Part shown: in pieces, positions 49,916 through 59,723 of the stretch
Numbering within the stretch: the first letter of the stretch is position 1
How the letters are laid out: each line of letters starts with the position of its first letter
Assembly (NCBI RefSeq): GCF_012102705.1
Contig: NZ_JAAVTA010000002.1
Span: forward strand, 124,001-188,000
DNA length: 64,000 nt
DNA from: Haematospirillum sp. H1815
GTDB taxonomy: Bacteria; Pseudomonadota; Alphaproteobacteria; Rhodospirillales; Rhodospirillaceae
Direction: 5' to 3'
The notes under the pieces: model-generated
Told to the model about the DNA's origin: nothing
Seen by the model: the letters and a program-made list of their open reading frames with translations, nothing else
Database searches by the model: none
Program-made: the position numbers and the translations under genes

Positions 49916-50135
49916 CCGGACCATCCTGCCTGCGACCAACCTCGCTTGGCGGGCCTTTCCCTGCATGATAGGACTGGGGCCACAGCCAAATCCCGCAAGG
50001 TTGCGAGGCTGGCTCTGTGGCCCGTTCCCCGGCACCACGCCACAACAGACCGGGACCACGCCACCCACCCTGGCCATCAATGGAAAACCCCGTTTCCGTC
50101 CACACCAGACACACCATGCCCCCCATGGAAATACC

Positions 50136-51080
50136 ATGACAGACAACACAGCACCCCCGGAAACCTCCACCTCTGTCAGCCCGGAGCAGGCCGCACACCT
50201 GATGCGCGGCGTGACTGCTCTGGCAACCGGGATGGCGGTTCTGATGGTTGCCATCAAGTTTGCCGCCTGGTGGATGTCGGATTCGGTTGCCCTTCTGTCC
50301 AGCCTGATCGATTCGGGCCTGGACTTTGCCGCATCCCTGATCACCATGCTGGCTGTCCGCAAATCCCTTGTGCCGCCGGATGCCGATCACCGCTTCGGGC
50401 ACGGCAAGGCTGAACCCCTGGCAGCCCTGGCCCAGTCTGTGTTTGTCGGCATATCGGCTGTCCTTCTGGGGATAGAGGCCGTATCGCGCGTGATCACCCC
50501 TGAACCGGTACAGCATGAAACAACCGGCATTGCCGTCATGCTGGTCTGTATTGTCCTGACCCTGGGCCTTGTCGCCGCACAGAAACGGGTTGTCAGGCTG
50601 ACCGGGTCGGTTGCCGTATCGGCCGACAGCCTGCACTACTCCGGGGATTTGATGATCAATCTGGGGGTCATTGTCGCCCTGCTGGCATCCTCACAGATGG
50701 GCTGGACGTGGGCTGATCCCCTGTGCGCGCTGATCGTGGCCGGCGTGCTGGTCTACAGCATTGTCCGCATTACGGCCCATGCCCTGGACAACCTGATGGA
50801 CCGGGAACTGCCCGATGCCGATCGCGAACGGATCCTGGCCCTGGCCGCGCGTGATCCACGGGTCATCGATGCCCATGACCTGAGAACCCGGCGTTCCGGG
50901 CTCCAGACCTTTATCCTGTTACACCTGACCCTGCCACGGGACATGACCCTGGGCAGCGCCCACGATATCTGCGAGTCCGTGGCAACATCCATACGCCAGG
51001 CCTATCCGGGAGCCGAGGTGACGATTCATCAGGACCCCGGCGGACTGATTGAAGAGCGCCTGGATGACCGGATCCGCTAG
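50136..51080 (+). CDS. Cation diffusion facilitator (FieF-like divalent metal efflux)
   Basis: A 314-residue CDF antiporter with six membrane segments. The metal site is recognisable as Asp59 and Asp63 in LIDSGLDFAAS and His167/Asp171 in SADSLHYSGD, the DD/HD pattern of Zn2+/Fe2+ carriers of the FieF type. The cytoplasmic loop DADHRFGHGKAEPLAALAQ and the C-terminal ferredoxin-like domain (DLRTRRSGLQTFILLHLTL) are present. The frame is open far upstream (to 49431) in pdxH; the ATG at 50136, 220 bp after pdxH, gives the normal N-terminus. Confidence 0.9.
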   Translation: MTDNTAPPETSTSVSPEQAAHLMRGVTALATGMAVLMVAIKFAAWWMSDSVALLSSLIDSGLDFAASLITMLAVRKSLVPPDADHRFGHGKAEPLAALAQSVFVGISAVLLGIEAVSRVITPEPVQHETTGIAVMLVCIVLTLGLVAAQKRVVRLTGSVAVSADSLHYSGDLMINLGVIVALLASSQMGWTWADPLCALIVAGVLVYSIVRITAHALDNLMDRELPDADRERILALAARDPRVIDAHDLRTRRSGLQTFILLHLTLPRDMTLGSAHDICESVATSIRQAYPGAEVTIHQDPGGLIEERLDDRIR

Positions 51081-51223
51081 GACACCGGTACCAACACGCC
51101 AGCGCAACCAATTCCAGCGTACGCCATGCAGGTCCTTTGACGTCCACAACAACTGGTGTAGGATGCCGCCCTTCTGCCTGCTGGCAGAGCCACTTGTTGT
51201 CTCACCGCTGCTAAGAGGTCCTG

Positions 51224-52060
51224 ATGAATGTTCCCGCGCCGCTGATGGCCAATAAAAAAGGCCTGGTCATGGGCGTTGCCAACGATCGCTCCATTGCCTG
51301 GGGGATCGCCCGCGCCTGTGCAGCCCACGGGGCTGAACTTGCCTTTACCTTTCAGGGGGAAGCCCTGGAGAAACGTGTGCGCCCCCTGGCCGCCGGAGTT
51401 GGCAGTTCCCTGGTTCTGCCCTGCGATGTTACCAATGCCGACAGCCTGGAAGCCTGCTTTTCCACCCTTGAAAAGGAATGGGGGCAACTGGACTTTGTCA
51501 TCCACGCCATCGCCTTTTCCGACAAGGAAGAGCTGAAAGGCCCCTATTACAACACCAGTCTGGACAACTTCCTGAACTGTATGCACGTTTCGGTCTATTC
51601 CTTCACCGAGGTGGCCCGGCGTGCCCGTCCGCTGATGAAAAACGGCGGCTCCCTGCTGACCTTGTCCTATTACGGTGCCGAACAGGTGATGCCGCACTAC
51701 AACGTCATGGGCGTGGCCAAAGCCGCCCTGGAAGCCAGCGTCCGCTATCTTGCCGTTGACCTGGGCGGCGAAAAGATCCGCGTCAACGCCATATCCGCTG
51801 GCCCGATCAAGACCCTGGCCGCCAGCGGCATCGGTGATTTCCGCCTCATCCTGCGCTGGAATGAACTGAACGCCCCGCTGCGAACCAATGTTTCGATTGA
51901 CGATGTCGGTCATTCCGGCCTGTACCTGCTGTCCGACCTGTCCTCGGGCGTGACCGGGGAAATTCATCATGTCGATGCAGGCTATCACACGGTTGGCATG
52001 CTCAACCCGGCCAGCGCCGGCGATCTGTCAGACCTGCTCGGCCAGTTCCGGAAGGACTGA
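51224..52060 (+). CDS. fabI: Enoyl-[acyl-carrier-protein] reductase (NADH)
   Basis: FabI reduces the enoyl-ACP in fatty-acid elongation. The 278-residue SDR-type protein shows [13 protein letters not shown] near residue 17, the active-site Tyr159-x6-Lys166 pair in [13 protein letters not shown], and [16 protein letters not shown], which are diagnostic for FabI. It is the usual target of triclosan-like inhibitors. aroC starts 5 bp after its stop, as in many alphaproteobacteria. The other fab genes lie 3 kb further on the opposite strand. Confidence 0.96.
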   Translation: MNVPAPLMANKKGLVMGVANDRSIAWGIARACAAHGAELAFTFQGEALEKRVRPLAAGVGSSLVLPCDVTNADSLEACFSTLEKEWGQLDFVIHAIAFSDKEELKGPYYNTSLDNFLNCMHVSVYSFTEVARRARPLMKNGGSLLTLSYYGAEQVMPHYNVMGVAKAALEASVRYLAVDLGGEKIRVNAISAGPIKTLAASGIGDFRLILRWNELNAPLRTNVSIDDVGHSGLYLLSDLSSGVTGEIHHVDAGYHTVGMLNPASAGDLSDLLGQFRKD

Positions 52061-52065
52061 GACAC

Positions 52066-53160
52066 GTGGCCGGCAACAGCTTTGGAACCATGTTCCGGTT
52101 CACGACATTCGGTGAAAGCCATGGGCCGGCCTTGGGGTGTGTGGTGGATGGCGTTCCCCCCCGCATCCCCCTGTCCGAAGAGGACATCCAGACATGGATG
52201 GACCAGCGGAAACCCGGCACAAGCCGTTTTGTAACCCAGCGGCGGGAGCCTGATACAGTCAAGATCCTGTCCGGCGTGTTCGACGGGCAGACAACCGGAA
52301 CGCCCATCGGGCTTCTGGTGGAGAATGTCGACCAGCGTTCCCGGGATTATGGGGATATCGCCAACCAGTTCCGCCCCGGGCATGCTGACCTGACTTACCA
52401 GCTGAAGTATGGCATCAGGGATTATCGCGGTGGCGGACGTTCATCAGCGCGTGAAACGGCAATGCGGGTGGCTGCCGGTGCCATTGCCCGCAAGGTTCTG
52501 GACCACCTTGTCCCCCACGGGATTTCCATACGCGGCGCCATGGTGCAAATGGGCCCTCACCGGATTGACCGCAACCGCTGGAACTGGAACACGGTGGGGC
52601 AAAACCCCTTCTTCTGCCCCGATGCCGTTGCCGCAGCGGAATGGGAAAGCAGGCTGGAAGAAGTCCGCAAGGCGGGTTCATCCTGCGGTGCCATTATCGA
52701 GGTCATTGCCGAGAACGTTCCGGCCGGGCTGGGGGAACCCGTCTATGACAAGCTGGATGCCGACCTGGCCCGGGCCATGATGTCCATCAACGCGGTCAAA
52801 GGGGTGGAAATCGGCGACGGCTTCGCGGCGGCAGCCCTGTCCGGGGAAGACAATGCCGACGAGATGCGGCAGGCCGACAAGGGGAGTATCGCATTCCTGT
52901 CCAATCATGCCGGTGGCATTCTGGGCGGCATTTCCAGTGGTCAACCGATTGTCGTGCGTCTGGCCGTAAAGCCGACATCCTCCATCCTGACCCCCAGACG
53001 CAGCGTGGACCAAGACGGACAGGACATCACCATCCGCACAACCGGACGGCATGACCCCTGCGTCGGCATTCGCGCCGTTCCTGTGGCTGAAGCCATGATG
53101 GCCGTCACGCTGGCCGATCACCTGCTGCGTCATCGCGGGCAGTGCAGTAATATCCTTTAA
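52066..53160 (+). CDS. aroC: Chorismate synthase
   Basis: AroC converts EPSP to chorismate with reduced FMN. The 364-residue protein has [15 protein letters not shown] (residues 11-25), the [22 protein letters not shown] signature ([18 protein letters not shown]) and [20 protein letters not shown] and [15 protein letters not shown] towards the C-terminus. The start is a GTG at 52066, 5 bp after fabI; an ATG at 52090 would cut into the conserved N-terminus and is rejected. Confidence 0.96.
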   Translation: MAGNSFGTMFRFTTFGESHGPALGCVVDGVPPRIPLSEEDIQTWMDQRKPGTSRFVTQRREPDTVKILSGVFDGQTTGTPIGLLVENVDQRSRDYGDIANQFRPGHADLTYQLKYGIRDYRGGGRSSARETAMRVAAGAIARKVLDHLVPHGISIRGAMVQMGPHRIDRNRWNWNTVGQNPFFCPDAVAAAEWESRLEEVRKAGSSCGAIIEVIAENVPAGLGEPVYDKLDADLARAMMSINAVKGVEIGDGFAAAALSGEDNADEMRQADKGSIAFLSNHAGGILGGISSGQPIVVRLAVKPTSSILTPRRSVDQDGQDITIRTTGRHDPCVGIRAVPVAEAMMAVTLADHLLRHRGQCSNIL

Positions 53161-53224
53161 GCTGCCATCTGGTGGACAAGAGCATAACCCTCGACGGGCG
53201 GGTACAATGTCGCACAGCCATTAA

Positions 53225-53986
53225 TCAGGTCAGGAACAGATTCTGACTGGCTTGCCTGCCGTGCTCTTTCAACCAGCTCGTAATCAGGGCCCTCAGACGC
53301 ACACCACCGAAGCTGGGAAAGTGACCACCGTGCACAACACGTACCGGCAAGGACAAAAGACGCTCCAAGGATACGGCGTACTCATCCAAGCTGGAATGCG
53401 GCGCGTCTTCGACCAAGGGACCATCGTAGATAATATCGCCGGAAAAAAGCACACCCGTCCGGGCCTCCCATAAAGCAATCCCGCCCGGAGAATGGCCCGG
53501 CGTATGGAGAACCTCGAACACACGTCCGCCGACCTCAATCTCCTCCCCGTCTTCCAGAAGACGAGTTGCCGGTGCAGAACAAACCTCATAGCCCGCAGCT
53601 GAAAAGGAGCCAGGAGGAAAAACATCAAACATGGCATCACATACATAAGGCTCAGCAAGGGTTTCCGCTCGTGACGGGTTTGCAAGGACATGCGCTTCGG
53701 CCCGATGCACAGCCCGACAGTCAAATTCATGATGACAGCCGATATGATCAAAGTGTGTATGACTGGCAACGGCAAGAAGGGGCCGCTCGGTCACCAGAGG
53801 AACCCAGGTACGTAGACTGACTACCCCCATTCCACTGTCAACCAGAAGATCAGCCCCTTCTCCCCGCACATGCCAGCAATTACAACGGTAGAAAGGCTTT
53901 ATAAAAGGCTCGTCTATAAGGGAAATCCCGTCATCCAGAGACGTGACACGCCACCACTCTTCCGGCTTTGCCTGCAAACGCTCCAT
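53225..53986 (-). CDS. Metallo-beta-lactamase-fold hydrolase
   Basis: A 253-residue MBL-fold protein with the zinc motif HTHFDH (residues 76-81), a third ligand His in LHTPGHSPGG, the bridging Asp in LFSGDIIYDGPL and a last His in VHGGHFPSFGG. The organisation is of the glyoxalase II/MBL hydrolase superfamily; substrate unknown. GGAGGGGG precedes the ATG. It converges with aroC and is followed upstream by mltG on the same strand with 49 bp between. A housekeeping thioester or lactone hydrolase is possible, not shown. Confidence 0.85.
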   Translation of the reverse strand: MERLQAKPEEWWRVTSLDDGISLIDEPFIKPFYRCNCWHVRGEGADLLVDSGMGVVSLRTWVPLVTERPLLAVASHTHFDHIGCHHEFDCRAVHRAEAHVLANPSRAETLAEPYVCDAMFDVFPPGSFSAAGYEVCSAPATRLLEDGEEIEVGGRVFEVLHTPGHSPGGIALWEARTGVLFSGDIIYDGPLVEDAPHSSLDEYAVSLERLLSLPVRVVHGGHFPSFGGVRLRALITSWLKEHGRQASQNLFLT

Positions 53987-54035
53987 ACTGATCCCCCTCC
54001 GTCTTCAAACAAGCACTGTTCCTATCGGACATACT

Positions 54036-55052
54036 CTAACGGGCGTCTGCCCTTTCCTTGCCCCGACTGATCTTGCGCCAGCGGACAACGTTGCGGTTAT
54101 GCTCGTCGAGGGTCTCGGCAAAGACATGCCCGCCCGTACCGTCAGCGACAAAGTACAGGTCCTTTGTCTGTGCCGGCGCCAGAACGGCTGCAATGGACTC
54201 CCGCCCCGGGTTGGCAATGGGGCCAGCCGGAAGCCCCGGACGGGTATAGGTGTTCCACGGGTGATCCTGCTCCAGATCCTTGCGCAGCAGTGCCCTGTCC
54301 AAACTGCCATCATCCGGGCTGAGACCATAGATGACCGTTGGATCAGACTGAAGAGGCATTCCCAGACGCAACCGGTTGATAAAAACCGCAGCAACCCGCG
54401 GGCGTTCCCCGGGAACGGCAGTTTCCTTCTCGACAACAGACGCCAGGATCAACGCCTGCCGCCGGTCCTTCAGCGGAAGCCCCTCTACCCGCTGTGACCA
54501 CAATGCCTCAAGGGTATCGTCCATCGCCCCCATCATACGGCGCACCACCGCATCGCGGCTGTCCCCACGCATAACCTGCCATGTTTCCGGCAACAGGGCG
54601 CCTTCTCCCGGAGAAACCGTCAGCTCTCCGTCAAGAACAGCCATATCGCGCACACGATTCAACACTTCTGCGGTCGTCAAGCCTTCCGGAATGGTCAAAG
54701 GATAACGAACCATGCCCGTTCCGGCAGCCAGCTGATCAAGAACAGCCGCCATCGATGCTCCGGCAGGAATGGCATACTCGCCGGCCTTCAGCGATGCACT
54801 GCGCCCGTCGAGCCGGGCTGACAGCAGGAAGATCTCGGTATCCAGGCGCCCGGGCAACAGCCCTGCCCCGTGCAGACGTTCCGCAATACCGGCCAAACCC
54901 GATCCACGGGGAATCAGGACCACAACATCCTGCTCATGCAAGCCCGGCTCTTCGTAACGCTGGTGAACCCGGAAAGCAAAGATGCCCGCGCAGACCACCA
55001 ACACACCGGCACACAGAAAAAATAATTTCCCCAGAAACCGCACGACACCCAT
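54036..55052 (-). CDS. mltG: Endolytic peptidoglycan transglycosylase MltG
   Basis: MltG cuts nascent glycan strands at the membrane and so sets their length. The 338-residue protein has one N-terminal membrane helix (about residues 5-27), a LysM-like domain (VVVLIPRGSGLAGIAERL) and the YceG domain with catalytic Glu208 in LASVVEKET, RVAAVFINRL and DPTVIYGL, then NTYTRPGLPAGPIANPG. It is placed after fabF in the fab operon, a conserved arrangement. Confidence 0.94.
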   Translation of the reverse strand: MGVVRFLGKLFFLCAGVLVVCAGIFAFRVHQRYEEPGLHEQDVVVLIPRGSGLAGIAERLHGAGLLPGRLDTEIFLLSARLDGRSASLKAGEYAIPAGASMAAVLDQLAAGTGMVRYPLTIPEGLTTAEVLNRVRDMAVLDGELTVSPGEGALLPETWQVMRGDSRDAVVRRMMGAMDDTLEALWSQRVEGLPLKDRRQALILASVVEKETAVPGERPRVAAVFINRLRLGMPLQSDPTVIYGLSPDDGSLDRALLRKDLEQDHPWNTYTRPGLPAGPIANPGRESIAAVLAPAQTKDLYFVADGTGGHVFAETLDEHNRNVVRWRKISRGKERADAR

Positions 55053-55145
55053 CCCGAAAGCCCAACCAACCCTATACCAGAATCAAAGAACCGCCGCAGC
55101 CCATGCCCCGGCGGTTCCTTCTTGTCAATAACCGGAAAACCCGGA

Positions 55146-56405
55146 TCAAACAGCCCCGATCACCAAGGAGGCATTGGTCCCGCCAAACCCGAAGGAGTTT
55201 GACATCGCCACCCTGATCGAACGTTGCTTGGCCTGATTGGGCACCAGATCAACATCACACCCGTCCAGCGGATCATTCAGGTTCAATGTCGGCGGACAGA
55301 CCTGATTCTGCAAGGCCTTGACGGTGTAAATTGCCTCAACGGCACCGGCAGCCCCCAACAAGTGACCGATAGAGGATTTGGTCGACGACATGGACAGGGC
55401 CCGTGCCTGTTCACCAAACAAACGTTTCACCGCCCCCAGCTCGATTTCATCACCCAGCGGGGTTGATGTACCATGGGCATTAATATAATCCACACTCGAG
55501 ACATCCAGGCGGGCATCACGCAACGCGTTGCGCATGGCGCGGAAAGCACCGTTTCCATCCTCGGCCGGAGCCGTAATGTGGTAGGCATCACCGGACATGC
55601 CGTACCCCAGAACCTCGGCATAAATCTTCGCACCGCGCCGGCGGGCGTGCTCATACTCTTCCAGAACCAGAACCCCGGCCCCTTCACCCATCACAAAGCC
55701 GTCACGCCCCTTGTCCCAAGGACGGGATGCTGTTTCCGGCGTATCATTGTAACCAGTGGACAGGGCCCTGGCAGAGGCAAAACCAGCAATCCCCAAACGG
55801 CACACTGCAGCCTCGGCACCACCGGCAATCATGACATCGGCATCACCATACTTGATAATACGCGACGCATCACCAATGGCATGGGCACCGGTTGAACAGG
55901 CCGTCACCACGGCATGGTTCGGTCCCCTGAATCCATAACGGATCGACACATGCCCGGAGACCAGGTTGATAAGGGAAGACGGAATAAAGAACGGGCTGAT
56001 CTTGCGCGGACCGCTGTTGGCAAGGGTCATGGCCGACTCTGAAATACTCGGCAACCCGCCGATACCAGACCCGATAATCACCCCGGTCCGTTCGCGCTCT
56101 TCCTCGTCGGAAGGCATCCACCCGGAATCTTCGACAGCTTCGATTGCGGCCGCAAGGCCGTAGACGATAAAGTCGTCCATACGGCGCCGCTCCTTGGCTG
56201 TAGCTACCGCATCGGGGTCGAAGCGCCACGGATGGCTTTCCTCTACCGGCACCTGGCCGGCAATGCGGGCCGGCAGATCGCCAACGTCAAAACGCTCGAT
56301 AGCCCGAACGCCCGACACGCCCTTCAGAATCTGCTCCCAGTTTCCCCGGACACCGCTACCCAGCGGGGTAACCATACCCAGCCCGGTAATGACCACTCGC
56401 CTCAT
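55146..56405 (-). CDS. fabF: 3-oxoacyl-[acyl-carrier-protein] synthase II
   Basis: FabF condenses malonyl-ACP with acyl-ACP. The 419-residue thiolase-fold enzyme has the nucleophile Cys170 in VVTACSTGAHAIG, His in NAHGTSTPLGDEIELGAVK and His in SSIGHLLGAAGAVE, giving the Cys-His-His triad, and the C-terminal NSFGFGGTNASLV. It lies 111 bp downstream of acpP in the fabD-fabG-acpP-fabF-mltG series. Confidence 0.97.
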   Translation of the reverse strand: MRRVVITGLGMVTPLGSGVRGNWEQILKGVSGVRAIERFDVGDLPARIAGQVPVEESHPWRFDPDAVATAKERRRMDDFIVYGLAAAIEAVEDSGWMPSDEEERERTGVIIGSGIGGLPSISESAMTLANSGPRKISPFFIPSSLINLVSGHVSIRYGFRGPNHAVVTACSTGAHAIGDASRIIKYGDADVMIAGGAEAAVCRLGIAGFASARALSTGYNDTPETASRPWDKGRDGFVMGEGAGVLVLEEYEHARRRGAKIYAEVLGYGMSGDAYHITAPAEDGNGAFRAMRNALRDARLDVSSVDYINAHGTSTPLGDEIELGAVKRLFGEQARALSMSSTKSSIGHLLGAAGAVEAIYTVKALQNQVCPPTLNLNDPLDGCDVDLVPNQAKQRSIRVAMSNSFGFGGTNASLVIGAV

Positions 56406-56516
56406 AACACACTGTTTCCGTTATTGTTCCCGAAAAACGGTAACAAATCCGCAGGCTCCGGGTATGGCCCCACACCGTGGAAACCACCCCAAAGCCGGCA
56501 GACTTGCGCCGTAAAA

Positions 56517-56753
56517 TCAGGCCGCGTTGGCCTCGATGAAGGAAATGGCATCCTTCACGGTCTGGATCTTTTCGGCTGCATCATCAGGGATTTCGACGCC
56601 GAATTCTTCCTCGAATGCCATGACCAGCTCGACGGTATCCAAGCTGTCGGCACCCAGATCGTTGATGAAGCTGGCGGTTTCGGTCACCTTTTCGGCCTCT
56701 ACGCTCAGCTGTTCGATCACAATCTTCTTCACGCGCTCGGCGACGTTGCTCAT
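56517..56753 (-). CDS. acpP: Acyl carrier protein
   Basis: The 78-residue acidic carrier of acyl chains. It has the phosphopantetheine site Ser37 in [18 protein letters not shown], and the start [18 protein letters not shown] lies 8 bp upstream of the ATG at 56753. The longer open frame to 56858 is rejected because its N-terminus would be basic and unlike the family. A gap of about 217 bp separates it from fabG. Confidence 0.97.
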   Translation of the reverse strand: MSNVAERVKKIVIEQLSVEAEKVTETASFINDLGADSLDTVELVMAFEEEFGVEIPDDAAEKIQTVKDAISFIEANAA

Positions 56754-56970
56754 TCGTCTGTTCCTCGGTTTCAGTTTTTGGCCGCTTCGGGAACACAGGA
56801 TCCGAAGCTGGCCCGATTTGAACTTAATAACGCATCCGGTCAAGTAAAATCCGGGCACCAGCCCCGATCTTCGTCACCAGATCCGGCTGCAAGCGTTCTG
56901 ACCTAACACAGGACAGAACACAATACCAGACCCGCAGAACACCAATACAGTGCCCTGACGGGAATCCCTG

Positions 56971-57708
56971 TCAGATCATGGCCATGCCACCGTTGACATG
57001 CAGGGTCTGGCCTGTCACGTACCCCGCCTCGCGCGAGGCGAGGTAGACGACAGCCGCTGCAATATCATCTGCAGAACCCATATGACCAGCAGGAATGCCC
57101 GCGTTCAGCTTTTCCTTGTGGGCTTCGGGCAGACCTTCCGTCATTGCCGTGGCGATGAAACCCGGGGCTACGCAGTTGACGGTAATCCCGCGTGAGGCAA
57201 CCTCGGCCGCCAGACTTTTCGACATCCCGATCAGGCCGGCTTTCGAGGCCGCATAGTTGCACTGCCCCGGATTCCCCGTCACGCCGACAATCGAGGTCAC
57301 AGAAACGATACGTCCAAAACGGCGCTTCATCATGCCCTTCAGGCAGGAACGGGCCAGCTGGAACGAGCTGGTCAGGTTGACACGCAGCACCGAATCCCAG
57401 TCTTCATCCTTGAGACGCAGGGCCAGGTTATCACGGGTCAAGCCGGCGTTGTTAACCAGGATATCCACCTTGCCCATAGCCGCTTCGGCTGCGGGCACCA
57501 AGGCGGCAACCGAATCCGGATCCGACAGGTTTGCCGGTGTTACGAACGCCCGCTCTCCCAGCTCGGCTGCCACCTGCTCCAACGCGTCACGGCGCGTTCC
57601 GGACAGGGCGACAAGAGCCCCCCGGGCGTGCAGGGCACGGGCCACAGCCCCGCCAATGCCACCCGAAGCCCCGGTAATCAGGGCACAGGCACCGCTCAAA
57701 TCAAACAT
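56971..57708 (-). CDS. fabG: 3-oxoacyl-[acyl-carrier-protein] reductase
   Basis: FabG reduces 3-oxoacyl-ACP with NADPH. The 245-residue SDR protein has ITGASGGIGGAVA (residues 11-23), NNAGLTRDN, and the catalytic Ser139, Tyr152 and Lys156 (SVTSIVG; YAASKAG). The ATG at 57708 has AAAGGG upstream and gives the usual N-terminus MFDLSGAC; the frame is open to 57789. It begins 52 bp after the fabD stop. Confidence 0.96.
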   Translation of the reverse strand: MFDLSGACALITGASGGIGGAVARALHARGALVALSGTRRDALEQVAAELGERAFVTPANLSDPDSVAALVPAAEAAMGKVDILVNNAGLTRDNLALRLKDEDWDSVLRVNLTSSFQLARSCLKGMMKRRFGRIVSVTSIVGVTGNPGQCNYAASKAGLIGMSKSLAAEVASRGITVNCVAPGFIATAMTEGLPEAHKEKLNAGIPAGHMGSADDIAAAVVYLASREAGYVTGQTLHVNGGMAMI

Positions 57709-57760
57709 GGCACGGCCCTTTTCCTTGTCCGATTCCCCGGCGCAAAATCCGACAGATGCA

Positions 57761-58708
57761 TCAGGCGACAGATGTGGTGAAGAAAGCATCGATATCCTCC
57801 GGTGTGTTCAGAGCCTGCGCAGACATGTCACGGTCAATGCGCCGGGCCAGCCCTGTCAGGACCTTGCCGGCACCACATTCAACCAGGTCCGTCACGCCCT
57901 GCTCTTTCATATACAAAACACTTTCGCGCCAACGCACTGCACCGGTGACCTGCTCGACCAGAAGGCGCCGGATTGTGTCCGGGTCCTGCACTGCAGCCGC
58001 GGTCACATTGGCCACAACCGGCACCACAGGCGGTGCGATGGCAACAGACGCCAGAGCCTCGGCCATGGCATCGGCCGCAGGCTGCATCAGGGCGCAGTGG
58101 AAAGGCGCCGACACCGGCAACACGACCGGCCGCCTGGCACCACGGCTCACAGCAATCGCAATGGCCTGTTCAACTGCCGCACGGCTCCCCGATATCACGA
58201 CCTGCCCCGGCGCATTGTCGTTGGCGGCTTGGCACACCCCCCCGTCACGGGCAGCCTCGGCCGCAATGGCGCGGGCTTCCTCAAGATCGAGACCCAACAG
58301 GGCGGCCATGGCACCTTCCCCGACCGGAACCGCCTGCTGCATGGCCCGTCCCCGAATCCGCAACAACCGGGCTGTATCCGTTATGCTCAGAGCGCCCGCT
58401 GCACACAGGGCCGCGTATTCACCCAAGGAATGCCCGGCAACGAATGAAGCAGCCGTTGCCAGATCAAGGCCCCGGCTTTCCAGAATCCGGACAACCGCCA
58501 TTGAAACGGCCATCAGGGCTGGCTGGGCATTTTCGGTCAGGGTCAGCGCGTCGCCCGGCCCCTCGGCCATCAGGGCAGACAGATTCTGGCCCAAGGCGTC
58601 ATCAACTTCCTGATAAACCGCCCGGGCAACCGGAAACGCATCCCCCAGCGCACGCCCCATACCAACGGCCTGTGACCCCTGGCCGGGAAAAACAAATGCA
58701 CGTAACAT
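57761..58708 (-). CDS. fabD: Malonyl CoA-acyl carrier protein transacylase
   Basis: FabD loads malonyl onto ACP. The 315-residue sequence has [14 protein letters not shown] (residues 5-18), nucleophile Ser94 in [10 protein letters not shown], and [12 protein letters not shown] with the conserved catalytic His, then [10 protein letters not shown]. It is the first gene of the fab series and diverges from rpsF across 300 bp; a TTGACA on the minus strand near 58783-58778 may be part of its promoter, but the -10 is unclear. Confidence 0.96.
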   Translation of the reverse strand: MLRAFVFPGQGSQAVGMGRALGDAFPVARAVYQEVDDALGQNLSALMAEGPGDALTLTENAQPALMAVSMAVVRILESRGLDLATAASFVAGHSLGEYAALCAAGALSITDTARLLRIRGRAMQQAVPVGEGAMAALLGLDLEEARAIAAEAARDGGVCQAANDNAPGQVVISGSRAAVEQAIAIAVSRGARRPVVLPVSAPFHCALMQPAADAMAEALASVAIAPPVVPVVANVTAAAVQDPDTIRRLLVEQVTGAVRWRESVLYMKEQGVTDLVECGAGKVLTGLARRIDRDMSAQALNTPEDIDAFFTTSVA

Positions 58709-58887
58709 CCGTAGTACTGACCTTTGTTCCGGACATGAATTGAAAGAACGCGGCGAAGGTGATGACCCCGGACGCCGATGTCAAGTCATACCGTCATGCA
58801 GCATTCACCAAGCGCTGGAAAACAAACAGAAAGCGTTCACCCGCCCCCGAATACCCGGAAACAGCTGTCCAAACAGCCCGGTTTTGC

Positions 58888-58915
58888 TTGCCTGCCGGGC
58901 AAAATGGCGTATAGT
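58888..58915 (+). promoter_or_regulatory. Promoter of the rpsF operon
   Basis: TTGCCT (58888-58893), 16 bp, then TATAGT (58910-58915). Transcription would start about 85 bp before the rpsF ATG, leaving a structured leader. Confidence 0.6.
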
Positions 58916-58924
58916 GCCGCCCTT

Positions 58925-58983
58925 CGTTACTCCTTGCCGGATGGTCCGGCTATGCTCGCATCCCCCAAGATACGGGGTGCGGG
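58925..58983 (+). promoter_or_regulatory. Structured 5' leader of rpsF, possible S6:S18 autoregulatory RNA
   Basis: The untranslated leader contains two hairpins: GCCGGA-TGG-TCCGGC and CGCATCCC ... GGGGTGCG (8 bp with a 9-base loop). A leader RNA bound by the S6:S18 complex is known for rpsF operons in many bacteria; whether this one fits that consensus needs a covariance-model search, so the assignment is tentative. Confidence 0.4.
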
Positions 58984-59009
58984 AAGAGAATCCAGAAGGG
59001 GTTCATATA

Positions 59010-59477
59010 ATGCCTTTGTACGAAAGCGTGCTTATCGCCCGCCAAGATATCTCCACCCAGCAGGTGGAAACCTTGGCCGATGAGCTTTCCGGCATTGTCA
59101 CCGAACGCGGTGGCAAAATTGCCAAAAAAGAATTCTGGGGCCTGCGCAGCCTGGCTTACCGGGTCAACAAGAACCGCAAGGGTCACTACGTCCTGCTGCA
59201 CATCGATGCACCGGCCGATGCTGTCCTGGAAATGGAACGCGTCATGCGTCTCAATGAAGATGTGCTGCGCTACATGACCCTGCGCGTTGATGCCCTGGAG
59301 GAAGGTCCTTCGGCCATCCTGCAGCAGAAGGGAGAGCGCGAGCAGCGTGGCCCCCGTGGTCCGCGTGGCCCCCGTGAAGGCGGCTTCCGCAACGACCGTG
59401 GCCCGCGTGAAGACCGCGGCCCCCGTGAAGGCGGCTTCCGCAATGACCGCAACGACCGTGCCGAGGGAGTCAACTGA
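59010..59477 (+). CDS. rpsF: 30S ribosomal protein S6
   Basis: S6 binds S18 in the platform of the small subunit. The 155-residue protein starts [15 protein letters not shown]; the core ends near residue 110 ([15 protein letters not shown]). It then has a C-terminal tail of about 45 residues rich in Arg, Gly, Asp and Pro with a 17-residue repeat ([11 protein letters not shown] units). The ATG at 59010 has AAGGGG 8 bp upstream. Its stop overlaps the rpsR start as TGATG. Confidence 0.96.
   Translation: MPLYESVLIARQDISTQQVETLADELSGIVTERGGKIAKKEFWGLRSLAYRVNKNRKGHYVLLHIDAPADAVLEMERVMRLNEDVLRYMTLRVDALEEGPSAILQQKGEREQRGPRGPRGPREGGFRNDRGPREDRGPREGGFRNDRNDRAEGVN
59367..59457. repeat. 51-bp direct repeat in the rpsF tail
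   Basis: A 26-bp stretch starting GGCCCCCGTGAAGGCGGCTT at 59367 recurs identically at 59418, 51 bp on; it encodes the 17-residue Arg/Gly-rich unit of the S6 tail. Confidence 0.75.
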
Positions 59478-59710
59478 TGGCTGCGCCCCGTCGTCCGTTT
59501 TTCCGCCGCCGCAAGACCTGCCCCTTCTCGGGCAATGGTGCGCCGACGATTGACTACAAGGACATCAAGCTCCTGCAGCGCTACGTTTCCGAGCGCGGCA
59601 AGATTGTTCCGTCCCGCATCACTGCGGTTTCGGCCAAGAAGCAGCGCGAGCTGGCCCGCGCCATCAAGCGCGCCCGCTTCATGGCCCTGCTGCCTTACGT
59701 CGTGAAGTAA
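59477..59710 (+). CDS. rpsR: 30S ribosomal protein S18
   Basis: S18 is the partner of S6. The 77-residue basic protein has [40 protein letters not shown] and [20 protein letters not shown], all diagnostic. It overlaps rpsF by one base of the start codon, fitting 1:1 synthesis. Confidence 0.97.
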   Translation: MAAPRRPFFRRRKTCPFSGNGAPTIDYKDIKLLQRYVSERGKIVPSRITAVSAKKQRELARAIKRARFMALLPYVVK

Positions 59711-59723
59711 GGGAGTACGGTCC

